A DNA stretch of 64,000 bases. It comes from Actinomadura luteofluorescens (lineage in GTDB: Bacteria > Actinomycetota > Actinomycetes > Streptosporangiales > Streptosporangiaceae). Shown in pieces: positions 25,388 to 34,262 of the stretch. The stretch is taken from NCBI RefSeq assembly GCF_013409365.1, contig NZ_JACCBA010000001.1:7998001-8062000 (forward strand), given 5' to 3'. Every line of letters starts with the position of its first letter. Within the stretch, counting starts at the first letter, position 1. The notes under the pieces were generated by a model. That model was not told the origin of the DNA. It searched no databases and was given only the letters and a program-made list of their open reading frames with translations. The position numbers were made by a program, and so were the translations under genes.

Positions 25388-26227
25388 ATGAAGGACACGG
25401 CGGTGCCGGGTCTGAGCACCGAGACCCGGCGAGGGTTCATCGTGCTCGGCCTGCCGGCGCAGATCAGTTGGCAGAACTACGCGGGGATCCGGGAGGAGGT
25501 GAGCAGGGCCCTGTCGCTGGCCTGCGCGGGCGCGCGGGGGACGCGGCGCGGCGGGGTCGTGGTCGACTTCGGTGACGCGGTCCTGCTGGACGCGGCCGGC
25601 CTCGTGCTGATGGCGCGGGCCGAGACGCGGGCGCAGCTGCTCGGCTGCCCGCTGCGGGCCGTGGTGCCGGCCCTGTCGGCGCACGTCCGGCGGGCGCTGC
25701 ACCTCACCGGCCTGGACCGGCTCGTCCCGGTGTTCGCCGACGTCGCGTCGGCGACGGCGGCGCCCGTCCCGGAGGCGGCGCCGGGGGAGGTCGACACCAC
25801 GCACGTCCTCGACGCGATCCGCGCGCTGCACCCGGGGGACGCCGGTCTCACCCCGACGCCGCCCGCCCCGTCCGAGCTGATGATCACCACGACGGCGGCC
25901 GGCGACGGCGACCACACCGTCGTGCACCTGTCCGGGGTGCTGGACGAGGTGACGGTGCCGCGGCTCGGGGAGACGCTGACCACGCTGGTCGAGGGCGACG
26001 AGCGGCACCTGATGGTGCGGATGCACGACCGGCTCGGCGTGCGCTGCGACCCGCTGCCGATCCTGCTCGGCATCCGCTGGCGCGTCGCGGCCGAGGGCGG
26101 CTGCCTGGCGCTGCCGGCGATGCCGGCCAGGCTCCGCGAGGTCATCGACCGCGAGGGCCTCGGCTCGGTGTTCACCGGCTGCCGTTCCGCCGAGGACCGC
26201 GTGCTCAGCGGCGCCGGGTCCGGGTAG
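25388..26227 (+). CDS. Double-STAS-like protein
   Basis: A 279-residue protein. Residues ~15-110 fit a STAS domain ('GVVVDFGDAVLLDAAGLVLMARAETRAQLLG'), the fold of anti-sigma-factor antagonists; 'LLDAAGL' corresponds to the region holding the phosphorylatable Ser in SpoIIAA, here Asp-Ala-Ala, so that Ser is missing. A second STAS-like segment (~165-275) starts with 'HTVVHLSGVLDEVTVPRLGETL'. A regulatory role in partner switching is plausible but unproven. It ends 23 bases inside the convergent glgE gene. Confidence 0.65.
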   Translation: MKDTAVPGLSTETRRGFIVLGLPAQISWQNYAGIREEVSRALSLACAGARGTRRGGVVVDFGDAVLLDAAGLVLMARAETRAQLLGCPLRAVVPALSAHVRRALHLTGLDRLVPVFADVASATAAPVPEAAPGEVDTTHVLDAIRALHPGDAGLTPTPPAPSELMITTTAAGDGDHTVVHLSGVLDEVTVPRLGETLTTLVEGDERHLMVRMHDRLGVRCDPLPILLGIRWRVAAEGGCLALPAMPARLREVIDREGLGSVFTGCRSAEDRVLSGAGSG

Positions 26228-28256
26228 CCCCGCCGCCCTGCCCGCCACCGGCCCGCGCACGTCCGCCGTTCTCCTGGAACGTGAGGATGTGCGCGGGCTT
26301 GGTGTGCGGGTCGAGCCGCACGTAGTTGGACTTCCGCCAGGTGTAGGTGGTGCCGTCGAGTTGGTCGGTGACGGTGTGGGGTTGGTCGGGGTCGTCGGGG
26401 AGGCCGAGGGCGGGCAGGTCGAGGTGGACGGTGGCTTCGCGGGGTTGGTGGGGGTTGAGGTTGATGATGGTGAGGACGGTGTCGTGGAGGTGGCGTTTGG
26501 AGAAGGCGAGGAGTTCGGGTTGGTCGATGTGGTGGAAGTGCAGGTTGGTGAGTTGCTGGAGGGCGGGGTGGGTGTTGCGGAGTGTGTTGAGGGTGGTGAT
26601 GAGGGGGGCGATGGTGGTGTCGGTGCGGTCGGCGGTTTCCCAGTCGCGGGGGCGGTACTGGTATTTCTCTGAGTCGCGGTATTCCTCGCTGCCGGGGCGT
26701 TGGGGGGTGTTCTCGCAGAGTTCGTAGCCGGAGTAGATGCCCCAGGTGGGGGAGAGGAGGGCGGCGAGGATGGCGCGGATTTCGAAGGCGGGGCGGCCGC
26801 CGTGCTGGAGGTATTCGTTGAGGATGTCGGGGGTGTTGGTGAAGAAGTTGGGGCGCATGTAGGTGGCGGCGGGGCCGGTGAGTTCGGCCATGTATTCGGT
26901 GAGTTCCTGGGCGTTGTTGCGCCAGGTGAAGTAGGTGTAGGACTGGTGGAATCCGATTTTGGCGAGGGTGTGCATCATGGCGGGGCGGGTGAAGGCCTCG
27001 GCGAGGAACAGGACGTCGGGGTGGGTGGTGTGGATGTCGGCCAGGAGTCGTTCCCAGAATGCGACGGGTTTGGTGTGGGGGTTGTCGACTCTGAAGATGG
27101 TGACGCCGTGGTCGGTCCAGTGGTGGATGAGGTTTTTGACGGCGGTGTAGAGGCCGTCGGGGTCGTTGTCGAAGTTGAGGGGGTAGATGTCCTGGTATTT
27201 TTTGGGCGGGTTCTCGGCGTAGGCGATGGTGCCGTCGGCGCGGGTGGTGAACCATTCGGGGTGGTCCTTCACCCAGGGGTGGTCGGGGGAGCATTGCAGG
27301 GCGAGGTCGAGGGCGATTTCCAGGCCGCAGTCGCCGGCGTGGGCGACGAAGGCGTCGAAGTCGTCCAGGGTGCCCAGGTCGGGGTGGACGGTGTCGTGGC
27401 CGCCGTCGGGTGATCCGATGGCCCAGGGGGATCCGGGGTCGTAGGGGCCGGCGTCCAGGGTGTTGTTGGGGCCTTTGCGGTGGGTGGTGCCGATGGGGTG
27501 GACGGGTGGGAGGTAGACCACGTCGAAGCCCATGTCGGCGATCGCGGGGAGGCGTTTCATCGCGGTGCGGAGGGTGCCCGAGGTCGGGCCGCGGCGTCCC
27601 AGGGGGTCGAAGGCGGCGCCCTCGGAGCGGGGGAAGAACTCGTACCAGGCCCCGAACAGCGCCCGCTGCCGGTGCACCACCAGCGGATACCAGTCACTGA
27701 CCGTCAACAGATCCCGCAACGGGTACCGCTCCAGCACCTCCAGCACGGTCGGGTCCTCGGTGGAGGAGAGCCGGTCCAGGGCGTCCTCGTCCTCGTCCGC
27801 CAGGAAACGGGCGACGCGGGCCAGCACGCGGCGGTCCTTCGACGGCACCTCGCGTGCCGCCCGCATGAACAGCGCGACGCCTTCGGCGAACATCAGTGCG
27901 ACGTCCTGACCTCGCGGAACCTTGATCTCGGCGTCGTGGCGCCAGTGCGCGATCGGATCGCCCCAGGCCTCCACCCGGAACGACCACGACCCCATCTCCG
28001 TCGGCGTCACCAGCGCCGACCACCGGTCCAGCCCCGCCCCGACCTCGCTCATCCGCTGCGGCGCCAGCTCCTCGCCCTCCGGCGTCCGCAGCACCACGGC
28101 CGCGCCCAGCCGCTCGTGCCCCTCCCGGAACACCGTCGCCGACACCTCGACCGTCTGACCCACGACCGCCTTCGCCGGCCACCGCCCGCATCCCACCACC
28201 GGCGCCACGTCCAGGATGGGGATGCGGCCGAGCTCCGCCTCCAGCTTCACCTGCAT
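26205..28256 (-). CDS. glgE: GlgE alpha-1,4-glucan:maltose-1-phosphate maltosyltransferase
   Basis: A 683-residue GH13_3 enzyme that extends alpha-glucan with maltose 1-phosphate. Nucleophile D391 lies in 'FRVDNPHTKPVAFWE' and acid/base E420 in 'LFLAEAFTRPAMM', close to the positions known in Streptomyces GlgE. The N-terminal ~120 residues are the beta-sandwich ('IPILDVAPVVGCGRWPAKAVVG'). I used the ATG at 28256, where the family N-terminus begins; an in-frame ATG at 28325 is possible. After 'PAHILTFQ' the protein has an extra Gly/Arg-rich tail of about 20 residues, encoded in the overlap with the convergent STAS gene. treS and maltokinase lie beyond that gene pair. Confidence 0.93.
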   Translation of the reverse strand: MQVKLEAELGRIPILDVAPVVGCGRWPAKAVVGQTVEVSATVFREGHERLGAAVVLRTPEGEELAPQRMSEVGAGLDRWSALVTPTEMGSWSFRVEAWGDPIAHWRHDAEIKVPRGQDVALMFAEGVALFMRAAREVPSKDRRVLARVARFLADEDEDALDRLSSTEDPTVLEVLERYPLRDLLTVSDWYPLVVHRQRALFGAWYEFFPRSEGAAFDPLGRRGPTSGTLRTAMKRLPAIADMGFDVVYLPPVHPIGTTHRKGPNNTLDAGPYDPGSPWAIGSPDGGHDTVHPDLGTLDDFDAFVAHAGDCGLEIALDLALQCSPDHPWVKDHPEWFTTRADGTIAYAENPPKKYQDIYPLNFDNDPDGLYTAVKNLIHHWTDHGVTIFRVDNPHTKPVAFWERLLADIHTTHPDVLFLAEAFTRPAMMHTLAKIGFHQSYTYFTWRNNAQELTEYMAELTGPAATYMRPNFFTNTPDILNEYLQHGGRPAFEIRAILAALLSPTWGIYSGYELCENTPQRPGSEEYRDSEKYQYRPRDWETADRTDTTIAPLITTLNTLRNTHPALQQLTNLHFHHIDQPELLAFSKRHLHDTVLTIINLNPHQPREATVHLDLPALGLPDDPDQPHTVTDQLDGTTYTWRKSNYVRLDPHTKPAHILTFQENGGRARAGGGQGGGATRTRRR

Positions 28257-28464
28257 GTGTCCCGCTCCCGCTCGTCGCGCCGGGCCGTCCGGTACCGGTC
28301 GCAGACATCCATGCCCCGTCCGCAACTCACCGGCATCCGCGAAATCACAAGATCATGCAAAGAACCGTCCGGCCGCGGCGCGCTCATCGGGGGGGCGACC
28401 GGCGGGCGGGCGGCGCGTCGCGGCGCTAGGTTGGGCGGAAACCGAGGATCTTGGAGGTGCCGCG

Positions 28465-29265
28465 GTGGCGGAGGGACCGGAGATCGACACGAACGTTCCG
28501 CATTCGGCGCGGGTCTGGAACCACCTGCTCGGCGGGAAGGACAACTACGAGGTCGACCAGCGGGCCGCCGAGCAGTTCCGGGCCATGTTCCCGCAGATCG
28601 TCGACATCGCCCTCGCCGACCGCGCGTTCCTCGGCAGGTCCGTCCGCCACCTCGCGGGCGAGGCCGGCGTCCGGCAGTTCCTCGACATCGGCACCGGCCT
28701 GCCGACCATGGACAACACCCATGAGGTCGCGCAGCGCGCGGCGCCGGACGCGCGCATCGTCTACGTGGACAACGACCCCCTGGTGCTGACCCACGCGCGG
28801 GCCCTGCTCAGCAGCAGCCCCGAGGGCGCCTGCGACTACCTCCACGCCGACCTGCGCGAACCGGGCGACATCCTGGCGAAGGCCGCCGCGACGCTCGACT
28901 TCGGAAGGCCGGTGGCGATCATGCTGCTGGGCGTCGTGCACTTCGTCCACGACGACGGCGAGGCCCGCCGCGTCCTCGACGTGCTGCTGGACGCCGTGCC
29001 GTCCGGAAGCCACCTGGTGATGACGCACGCCACCCTGGACTTCGACGCGGGGGAGACCGCCCAGGCCGAGGCGCAGCAGGACTGGAACGAGAAGTCGGCC
29101 AATCCGATGGTCCCGCGCACGCGCGCGGCCGTCACCCGCTTCTTCGACGGCCTCGAACTCCTGGACCCCGGAGTCGTCTCCATGTCCAGGTGGCGTCCCG
29201 AGCACACTCCCTGGGGCGAGCCCGCCGAAGTGGCCGGTTACGCCGCCGTCGCCCGCAAGCCCTGA
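28465..29265 (+). CDS. SAM-dependent methyltransferase, 'GGKDNYEVD' family (second copy)
   Basis: A 266-residue homologue of the gene at 18097-18948. 'SARVWNHLLGGKDNYEVDQRAAEQF' and the SAM site 'QFLDIGTGLPTMDNTHEVAQ' are diagnostic, followed by 'IVYVDNDPLVLTHARALL', 'MLLGVVHFVHDD' and 'GSHLVMTHATLDFD'. The GTG at 28465 is preceded by GGAGG (28453-28457) at 7 bases. It diverges from glgE across a 208-base gap. The acceptor is unknown. A 10-base GC-rich inverted repeat directly after the stop (29266-29285) may end transcription. Confidence 0.86.
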   Translation: MAEGPEIDTNVPHSARVWNHLLGGKDNYEVDQRAAEQFRAMFPQIVDIALADRAFLGRSVRHLAGEAGVRQFLDIGTGLPTMDNTHEVAQRAAPDARIVYVDNDPLVLTHARALLSSSPEGACDYLHADLREPGDILAKAAATLDFGRPVAIMLLGVVHFVHDDGEARRVLDVLLDAVPSGSHLVMTHATLDFDAGETAQAEAQQDWNEKSANPMVPRTRAAVTRFFDGLELLDPGVVSMSRWRPEHTPWGEPAEVAGYAAVARKP

Positions 29266-29285
29266 CCCTTCCCGCGCGGGGAGGG
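29266..29285. terminator. GC-rich inverted repeat after the methyltransferase
   Basis: CCCTTCCCGC and GCGGGGAGGG are adjacent inverted arms, 9 of 10 positions pairing and one T-G wobble, starting at the base after the stop codon. No T tract follows. Confidence 0.4.
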
Positions 29286-29329
29286 CGGACGGCGCCCGCG
29301 GGTGTGGGCCGGGACTGTGAAAACACGGC

Positions 29330-30073
29330 TTAGCCGGCCGCGCGGATGACCGAGGCGATGCCGTCGGACGTCGTGACGAGGCGCTGGTACTCCGGCCTCC
29401 GCAGCTCCCCGCCCATGAACGGGTAGGGGTTGCGGTGCACGGCCGGGCTCGGCTCCTCGCTGAGCGCGGCGAAGTGGATCTCGGTGGCGCCGGTCGCCGC
29501 CACGACCCGCGCGACGTTGCGGTCGGTGACGCCGCCGCCGGGCATCACGATGACGCGGTCGCCCGCGTGCCGCACCAGCTCGGCGATCAGCGGCGCGCCC
29601 TCCAGCGCGCTCGCGTCCTGCCCTGACGTCAGGACGCGGGCCACGCCGAGGCCGGCGAGGGCGTCCAGCGTGCCGAACGGGTCGGCGGCCATGTCGAAGG
29701 CCCGGTGGAAGGTGACGGGCAGCCCGCCCGCCGCCGCCATGAGCCGCTCGACGACCGGGCGGTCGACCGTCCCCTCCGGGGTGAGCGCGCCGATCACCAC
29801 GCCGTGCGCGCCCGCCTCCCGGACGAGCGCCACGTCGTGCTCCATCGCCGCGACCTCGTGCTCGTCGAAGATGAAGTCGCCGCCGCGCGGGCGGATGATG
29901 ACGTGCACCCTGATCGACGACACGGCGGCGAGCGCGGCGCGGACCGTCCCCAGCGTCGGGGTGAGCCCCCCGTCGAACAGCGCCGCGCACAGCTCGACGC
30001 GCTGGGCGCCGGCCTTCTCGGCGGCGACGGCGCCCGCGACGCTGTCGATGCAGACCTCGTAGGTGAGGCTCAC
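29330..30073 (-). CDS. cutC: CutC family protein
   Basis: A 247-residue TIM-barrel protein of the CutC family: 'YEVCIDSVAGAVAAEKAGAQRVELCAALFDGGLTPT', 'VHVIIRPRGGDF', 'PVTFHRAFDMAADP', 'RVLTSGQDASA' and 'IVMPGGGVTDRNV'. CutC was named for copper tolerance in E. coli, but that role is disputed and a small-molecule enzymatic function is likely. It is the last gene of a transporter operon; its GTG overlaps the asparaginase stop by four bases. That context argues for catabolism rather than copper handling here. Confidence 0.87.
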   Translation of the reverse strand: MSLTYEVCIDSVAGAVAAEKAGAQRVELCAALFDGGLTPTLGTVRAALAAVSSIRVHVIIRPRGGDFIFDEHEVAAMEHDVALVREAGAHGVVIGALTPEGTVDRPVVERLMAAAGGLPVTFHRAFDMAADPFGTLDALAGLGVARVLTSGQDASALEGAPLIAELVRHAGDRVIVMPGGGVTDRNVARVVAATGATEIHFAALSEEPSPAVHRNPYPFMGGELRRPEYQRLVTTSDGIASVIRAAG

Positions 30074-31011
30074 GAACGTCCTTCCGGGATGGTGCGGATC
30101 TCGCCCACCGGGCGCCCGCCGCCGAGAACGGGGACGGTGCCCAGCGGGTCGGCCGGGGTGGTGTCGGCGCCGAGCGCGGCGAGCGCGCGCAGCGCGATGG
30201 CGGTGGTGGCGCGGGGGCTGCCGTCGATGACCTTCACCGCGACGGCGCGGCCCTCGGCGGTGGCGGCGACGAGCACGCCCTCCGCGCCGCCCTTGACGAC
30301 CGAGCCGGGCAGCGCCCGCATGAACTCGGTGTTGACGTGGCCCGTCCCGCCGACGTACTCGGGGTGGGCGCGCATGGCGTCCGCGACCGGGCGGGCGTCC
30401 CCGGCGAGGACGAGGGACCGCGCGGCCCGGGCCAGGCCGGTCAGGGTGAGGCCGAACAGCGGCGCGCCGCACCCGTCGATCGCGACGGGGGAGGGGTCCT
30501 CCCCGGCGCAGTCGGCCATCACCTGCCGCACCAGCTGCTGCAGGGGGTGCGACGGGTCGAGGTAGGTGTCGAGCGGCCAGCCGTTGGCGGCGCACGCGGC
30601 GAGCATGGCGGCGTGCTTGCCGGAGCAGTTCATCCGGACCCGCGACTCGCCCTCGCCCGCCCTGATCAGCGCGTTCCGCGTCGCCTCGTCCTCGGGCCAG
30701 GACGGCGGGCACCGCAGCGCGTCCGCGCCGAGTCCGGCGTCCGACAGGATCCCCTCGACGGTCTTGACGTGGAAGTCCTCGCCGGTGTGGCTGCCCGCCG
30801 CGATCGCGAGGCGCTCCCCGTCCAGCGGCGCGCCCGCCTTCAGGCAGGCGAGCGCCTGGAACGGCTTGGTCGTGGAGCGCGGCAGGACGGTCTCCCCGAC
30901 GGCGCCCCGCGCGTGGGCGAGGGTGCCGTCCGGGGCGAGTCCGGCGACGCTGCCGTAGTGGCGGCTCTCGGGGAAGCCGTTGCGCACGACCTCCGCCAGT
31001 ACTTCGTACAT
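30070..31011 (-). CDS. Asparaginase II family protein
   Basis: A 313-residue member of the asparaginase II family (PF06089 type), unrelated to the classical Thr-dependent enzymes. Motifs are 'RSTTKPFQALACLKAG' with the serine/lysine pair in a beta-lactamase-like fold, 'RMNCSGKHAAMLAAC' and 'AIDGCGAPLFGLTLTGLARA'. Rhizobial relatives are zinc-dependent L-asparaginases. The ATG at 31011 was chosen because GAGGA lies 5 bases before it; the GTG at 31023 would give a 4-base overlap with the permease stop and is an alternative. It is co-transcribed with the polar amino-acid importer, suggesting hydrolysis of an imported amide. Confidence 0.85.
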   Translation of the reverse strand: MYEVLAEVVRNGFPESRHYGSVAGLAPDGTLAHARGAVGETVLPRSTTKPFQALACLKAGAPLDGERLAIAAGSHTGEDFHVKTVEGILSDAGLGADALRCPPSWPEDEATRNALIRAGEGESRVRMNCSGKHAAMLAACAANGWPLDTYLDPSHPLQQLVRQVMADCAGEDPSPVAIDGCGAPLFGLTLTGLARAARSLVLAGDARPVADAMRAHPEYVGGTGHVNTEFMRALPGSVVKGGAEGVLVAATAEGRAVAVKVIDGSPRATTAIALRALAALGADTTPADPLGTVPVLGGGRPVGEIRTIPEGRS

Positions 31012-31019
31012 GTCGGTCC

Positions 31020-31862
31020 TCACGGTCGCGCCGCCGGGGCGGCCTCGCGGACGGCGCGGGACGGACGGGTCCGCTGCCGCGCCTCCAGCGTCCGCGCGAG
31101 CTTGGCCAGCGACGCGTTGATCACCAGGTAGATCAGCGCGATCACCAGGTAGGTCTGGATGAGCAGATGGTTGTAGTTCGCCAGCACCTTCCCGCTGTAG
31201 AGCAGTTCGGCGTAGCTGACGACGTACCCGAGCGAGGTGTCCTTCAGCAGCCCGGCGGACTGGCTGACCAGCGACGGCAGGACGCGCCGCGCCGCCTGCG
31301 GCAGCACGACCAGCCGCATCGCCCGCCCGCGGGTCAGGCCCAGCGCGAGCCCCGCCTCCAGCTGCCCGCGCTCCACCGACCGGATCCCGGCCCGGAAGAT
31401 CTCGGCGAACGCGGCGGCGTTGGACACCGACAGCGGGACGACGAGCTTCCAGAACAGCGGGAGGTCGAGGCCGTACTTCGGCAGCGCGAACAGCACGATG
31501 TAGACCAGCAGCAGCGCCGGTACCGTCCGGACGATCTCGACGTAGGCCGCCGACGGGACGCGCAGCCACCGCGCCGGCGACAGCCGCCCGAGCGCGAGCG
31601 CGACGCCCGCCGCCGTGGCGAGGACGATCGACACGGCCGCGGCGTACAGCGTGGAGCGAAGGCCCTCCAGCAGGTACCCCCACATCGGCCACGTCCCGTA
31701 CGGGCGCCACCGGTCGGCGCCGAGCTGGCCGTTCTCGCCGAACTGGCGCAGCGCGAGCGCGACCAGGACGGCGCCGCCGAGCAGCGTCAGCGCGGTGGCG
31801 ATCCGGATGCGGCGCCGGGCGCGGGGGCCCGGCTCGTCGAACAGCAGGCGCGAGGAGCTCAT
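31020..31862 (-). CDS. Amino-acid ABC transporter permease
   Basis: A 280-residue HisM/GluD-type permease. After a cytoplasmic N-terminus there are about five membrane segments, and the EAA loop 'EAGLALGLTRGRAMRLVVLPQA' binds the ATPase. 'RSTLYAAAVSIVLATAAGVALAL' begins the transmembrane domain. It pairs with the permease upstream, whose stop overlaps its ATG by four bases. Confidence 0.88.
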   Translation of the reverse strand: MSSSRLLFDEPGPRARRRIRIATALTLLGGAVLVALALRQFGENGQLGADRWRPYGTWPMWGYLLEGLRSTLYAAAVSIVLATAAGVALALGRLSPARWLRVPSAAYVEIVRTVPALLLVYIVLFALPKYGLDLPLFWKLVVPLSVSNAAAFAEIFRAGIRSVERGQLEAGLALGLTRGRAMRLVVLPQAARRVLPSLVSQSAGLLKDTSLGYVVSYAELLYSGKVLANYNHLLIQTYLVIALIYLVINASLAKLARTLEARQRTRPSRAVREAAPAARP

Positions 31863-32503
31863 CGCAGGATCGCCAGCTTCCGTTCCAGGCCGCCGGTCAC
31901 CAGGCCGAAGACCGCCGACAGCGCCATGTACGCCAGGCCCGCCGTCACGAAGATCCAGATCGGCTGCGCCTCGGCGAGGTTGACCCGGTTCGCGGCGGCG
32001 GTCAGCTCGACCACGCCGACCGCGGCGGCCAGCGCCGTGTTCATCAGCGTCATGATCGCGATGTTGCCGAGCGGCTGGACGACCGTCCGCAGCGCCTGCG
32101 GGAGGACGACCAGCCGCAGCGACTGGACGAACGTCAGCCCGAGCGCGCGGGCGGCCTCGCCCTGCCCGGCCGGCACCGCGTTGATCCCGGAGCGGATCGC
32201 CTCGGCCGTGTACGCCCCCTGGTAGAGGGCGATCACGATGACCGAGGTGGTGAACAGCCCGGCGATCACCCCGATCTCGGGGAGCCCGAACACGGCGATG
32301 ACGAGCCACACCAGCAGCGGGATGTTCTGCAGGACCTCGACGTAGGCCATCCCGGCGGCGCGCAGCACGCGCACCGGGCTGACCCGCATCGCGGCGACGG
32401 CGATCCCCGTCGCGAGGGCTCCGGCGAGGGCCAGCAGCGTCAGCTCGACGGTGAGCAGGAGGCCGTCGCCGAACTCCCCGAGGTGGTCGGTGATGACGTT
32501 CAT
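31859..32503 (-). CDS. Amino-acid ABC transporter permease
   Basis: A 214-residue HisQ/GluC-type permease with 'GLLLTVELTLLALAGALATGIAV' and the EAA loop 'GEAARALGLTFVQSLRLVVLPQA'. With the next permease it forms a heterodimeric channel for a polar or acidic amino acid. It starts 19 bases after the binding-protein gene. Confidence 0.88.
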   Translation of the reverse strand: MNVITDHLGEFGDGLLLTVELTLLALAGALATGIAVAAMRVSPVRVLRAAGMAYVEVLQNIPLLVWLVIAVFGLPEIGVIAGLFTTSVIVIALYQGAYTAEAIRSGINAVPAGQGEAARALGLTFVQSLRLVVLPQALRTVVQPLGNIAIMTLMNTALAAAVGVVELTAAANRVNLAEAQPIWIFVTAGLAYMALSAVFGLVTGGLERKLAILR

Positions 32504-32522
32504 GACAGGGCGGGGCCTCCGC

Positions 32523-33458
32523 TCACTCCGAGCCCGGGGCCGAGCCGATCGCGGGCGGCTGCGGCGCCTCGCCCTGCACGACCGTCCCGATCGAGTTCTT
32601 CCAGACCTTCGCCCACAGGCCCGACTGCTGGATCTGCTTGAGCCAGTCGTTGACGAACTGCTTCATCTGCGCGTCGCCGTGCTTGAGGCCGATGCCGTAC
32701 GGGTCGCTGGTGAACGGCTTGCCCTGGATCTGGATGGAGGGGTCCTGCTTGGCGGTCGCCAGCAGCACGGCCTCGTCCTGGACGTAGGCGTCGCCGCGCC
32801 CCTGCTTGAGCGCCTGCACGCACTCGGGGTCGCTGCCGAACGTGACGATCTTCGCGCCCGGGGCGGCCTTCTTGATGGCCGGGATCGCCGGGGTGTTGGC
32901 GCCCGCGATGACGGTCTTGCCCTTCAGGTCGGCGGGGGCCTTGATCCCGGTCTCGTCCTTCTTGGTGGCGATGACCAGGCCGGAGCTGTAGTACGGCCCG
33001 GCGAACGCGACCTGCTTGGCACGTTCCGGAGTGATGCTGTAGGTCTGGAACACCACGTCCACGGTGCCGTTGGACAGCAGCGCCTCGCGGGTCTCCGACG
33101 CCGAGTTGACGATCTTCACGTTGGGCTTGCCGATGATGTACTTGGCGAGCAGCCGGCCGAAGTCGGCGTCCAGCCCCTCGACCTTCTTCGTCGCCGGGTT
33201 CTGCTGGGACAGCAGCGGCGCGTCCAGCGAGCCGCCCACGACGAGCTCGCCGCGCTGCTTGATCTTCTCCATGGTGGAGCCGGCGGGCAGGTTCGCGGCG
33301 ACCGGGGCCGAGGCCGCCAGGTCGTCGCCGCTGCCGCCGCCGGAGCCGGGCACCGCGGAGTCGGAGTCGCCGCCGGAGCAGGCCGCCAGGCCCGTCAGCG
33401 ACAGCGCGGCCACCGCGGCCACCGCCGCCCGCCGCATCCCCGCAGGGGTACGCACCAT
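32523..33458 (-). CDS. Amino-acid ABC transporter substrate-binding lipoprotein
   Basis: A 311-residue family-3 solute-binding protein resembling GluB. The signal peptide ends in the lipobox 'LTGLAAC', so it is membrane-anchored outside. 'RGELVVGGSLDAPLLSQ', 'EGLDADFGRLLAKYI', 'DVVFQTYSITPERAKQVAFAGPYY' and 'DAYVQDEAVLL' are family landmarks. The ATG at 33458 has AAAGG at a suitable distance; TTG 33467 and ATG 33464 are alternatives. The binding-site Arg of glutamate/aspartate proteins is not clearly identifiable, so the ligand is left open. Confidence 0.87.
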   Translation of the reverse strand: MVRTPAGMRRAAVAAVAALSLTGLAACSGGDSDSAVPGSGGGSGDDLAASAPVAANLPAGSTMEKIKQRGELVVGGSLDAPLLSQQNPATKKVEGLDADFGRLLAKYIIGKPNVKIVNSASETREALLSNGTVDVVFQTYSITPERAKQVAFAGPYYSSGLVIATKKDETGIKAPADLKGKTVIAGANTPAIPAIKKAAPGAKIVTFGSDPECVQALKQGRGDAYVQDEAVLLATAKQDPSIQIQGKPFTSDPYGIGLKHGDAQMKQFVNDWLKQIQQSGLWAKVWKNSIGTVVQGEAPQPPAIGSAPGSE

Positions 33459-33510
33459 GATCATCAACCTTTCTCGGGTGGCGCGCCATGGGCGGCGCGC
33501 CGGGGTCGCA

Positions 33511-34239
33511 CTAGTGGCTGAGGACCTTGGCCAGGAAGTCCCGGGCCCGGTCGCTGGCGGGGGAGTCGAAGAAGGCGGCCGGCGCGCCGGTCTCGACGAC
33601 CTCGCCGTCCGCCATGAACACGACGCGGTCGGCGACCCGGCGGGCGAACCCCATCTCGTGGGTGACGACCACCATCGTCATGCCGTCGCGGGCGAGGCCC
33701 GTCATCACCTCGAGGACCTCGCCGACCATCTCGGGGTCGAGCGCCGAGGTCGGCTCGTCGAACAGCATCGCCTTCGGCCGCATCGCGAGCGCGCGGGCGA
33801 TCGCGGCGCGCTGCTGCTGGCCGCCCGACAGCTGCGCGGGCAGCTTGCCGGCCTGCTCGCCGATGCCGACCCGGTCGAGCAGCTCGCGCGCGGTCCGCTC
33901 GGCCTCGGCGCGCGAGACGCCGCGCACCCGGGTGGGCGCGAGCGTCAGGTTCTCCAGGACGGTCTTGTGCTGGAACAGGTTGAACGACTGGAACGCCATG
34001 CCGACGTCCGCGCGGAGGCGGGCGAGGGCGCGGCCCTCCTCGGGCAGCTCCTCGCCGTCGATGCGGACGACGCCGGAGTCCGGCGTCTCCAGCCGGTTCA
34101 GGCACCGGCACAGCGTCGACTTGCCCGACCCGGACGGGCCGACCACCACGACGACCTCGCCGCGGGCCACGTCCAGGTCCACGTCGCGCAGGGCCGTGTG
34201 ATCGCCGAAGCGCTTGTACAGGCCGCGAACCTCGATCAT
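33511..34239 (-). CDS. Amino-acid ABC transporter ATPase
   Basis: A 242-residue GluA/HisP-type ATPase: Walker A 'GPSGSGKST', Q-loop '[17 protein letters not shown]', signature 'LSGGQQQR', Walker B '[14 protein letters not shown]' and switch His in '[14 protein letters not shown]'. It is the first gene of the operon ATPase - binding protein - permease - permease - asparaginase II - CutC. The divergent ROK gene starts 116 bases away and is the likely regulator. Confidence 0.92.
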   Translation of the reverse strand: MIEVRGLYKRFGDHTALRDVDLDVARGEVVVVVGPSGSGKSTLCRCLNRLETPDSGVVRIDGEELPEEGRALARLRADVGMAFQSFNLFQHKTVLENLTLAPTRVRGVSRAEAERTARELLDRVGIGEQAGKLPAQLSGGQQQRAAIARALAMRPKAMLFDEPTSALDPEMVGEVLEVMTGLARDGMTMVVVTHEMGFARRVADRVVFMADGEVVETGAPAAFFDSPASDRARDFLAKVLSH

Positions 34240-34262
34240 TCGGTCACCTTCGTTCCAACTTC

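Noticed and set aside
26205..28256. glgE as a recently acquired whole gene, because of its odd composition
   Set aside because: Only the middle is unusual; both ends and the neighbours share the normal genome composition, so a mosaic is the better description.
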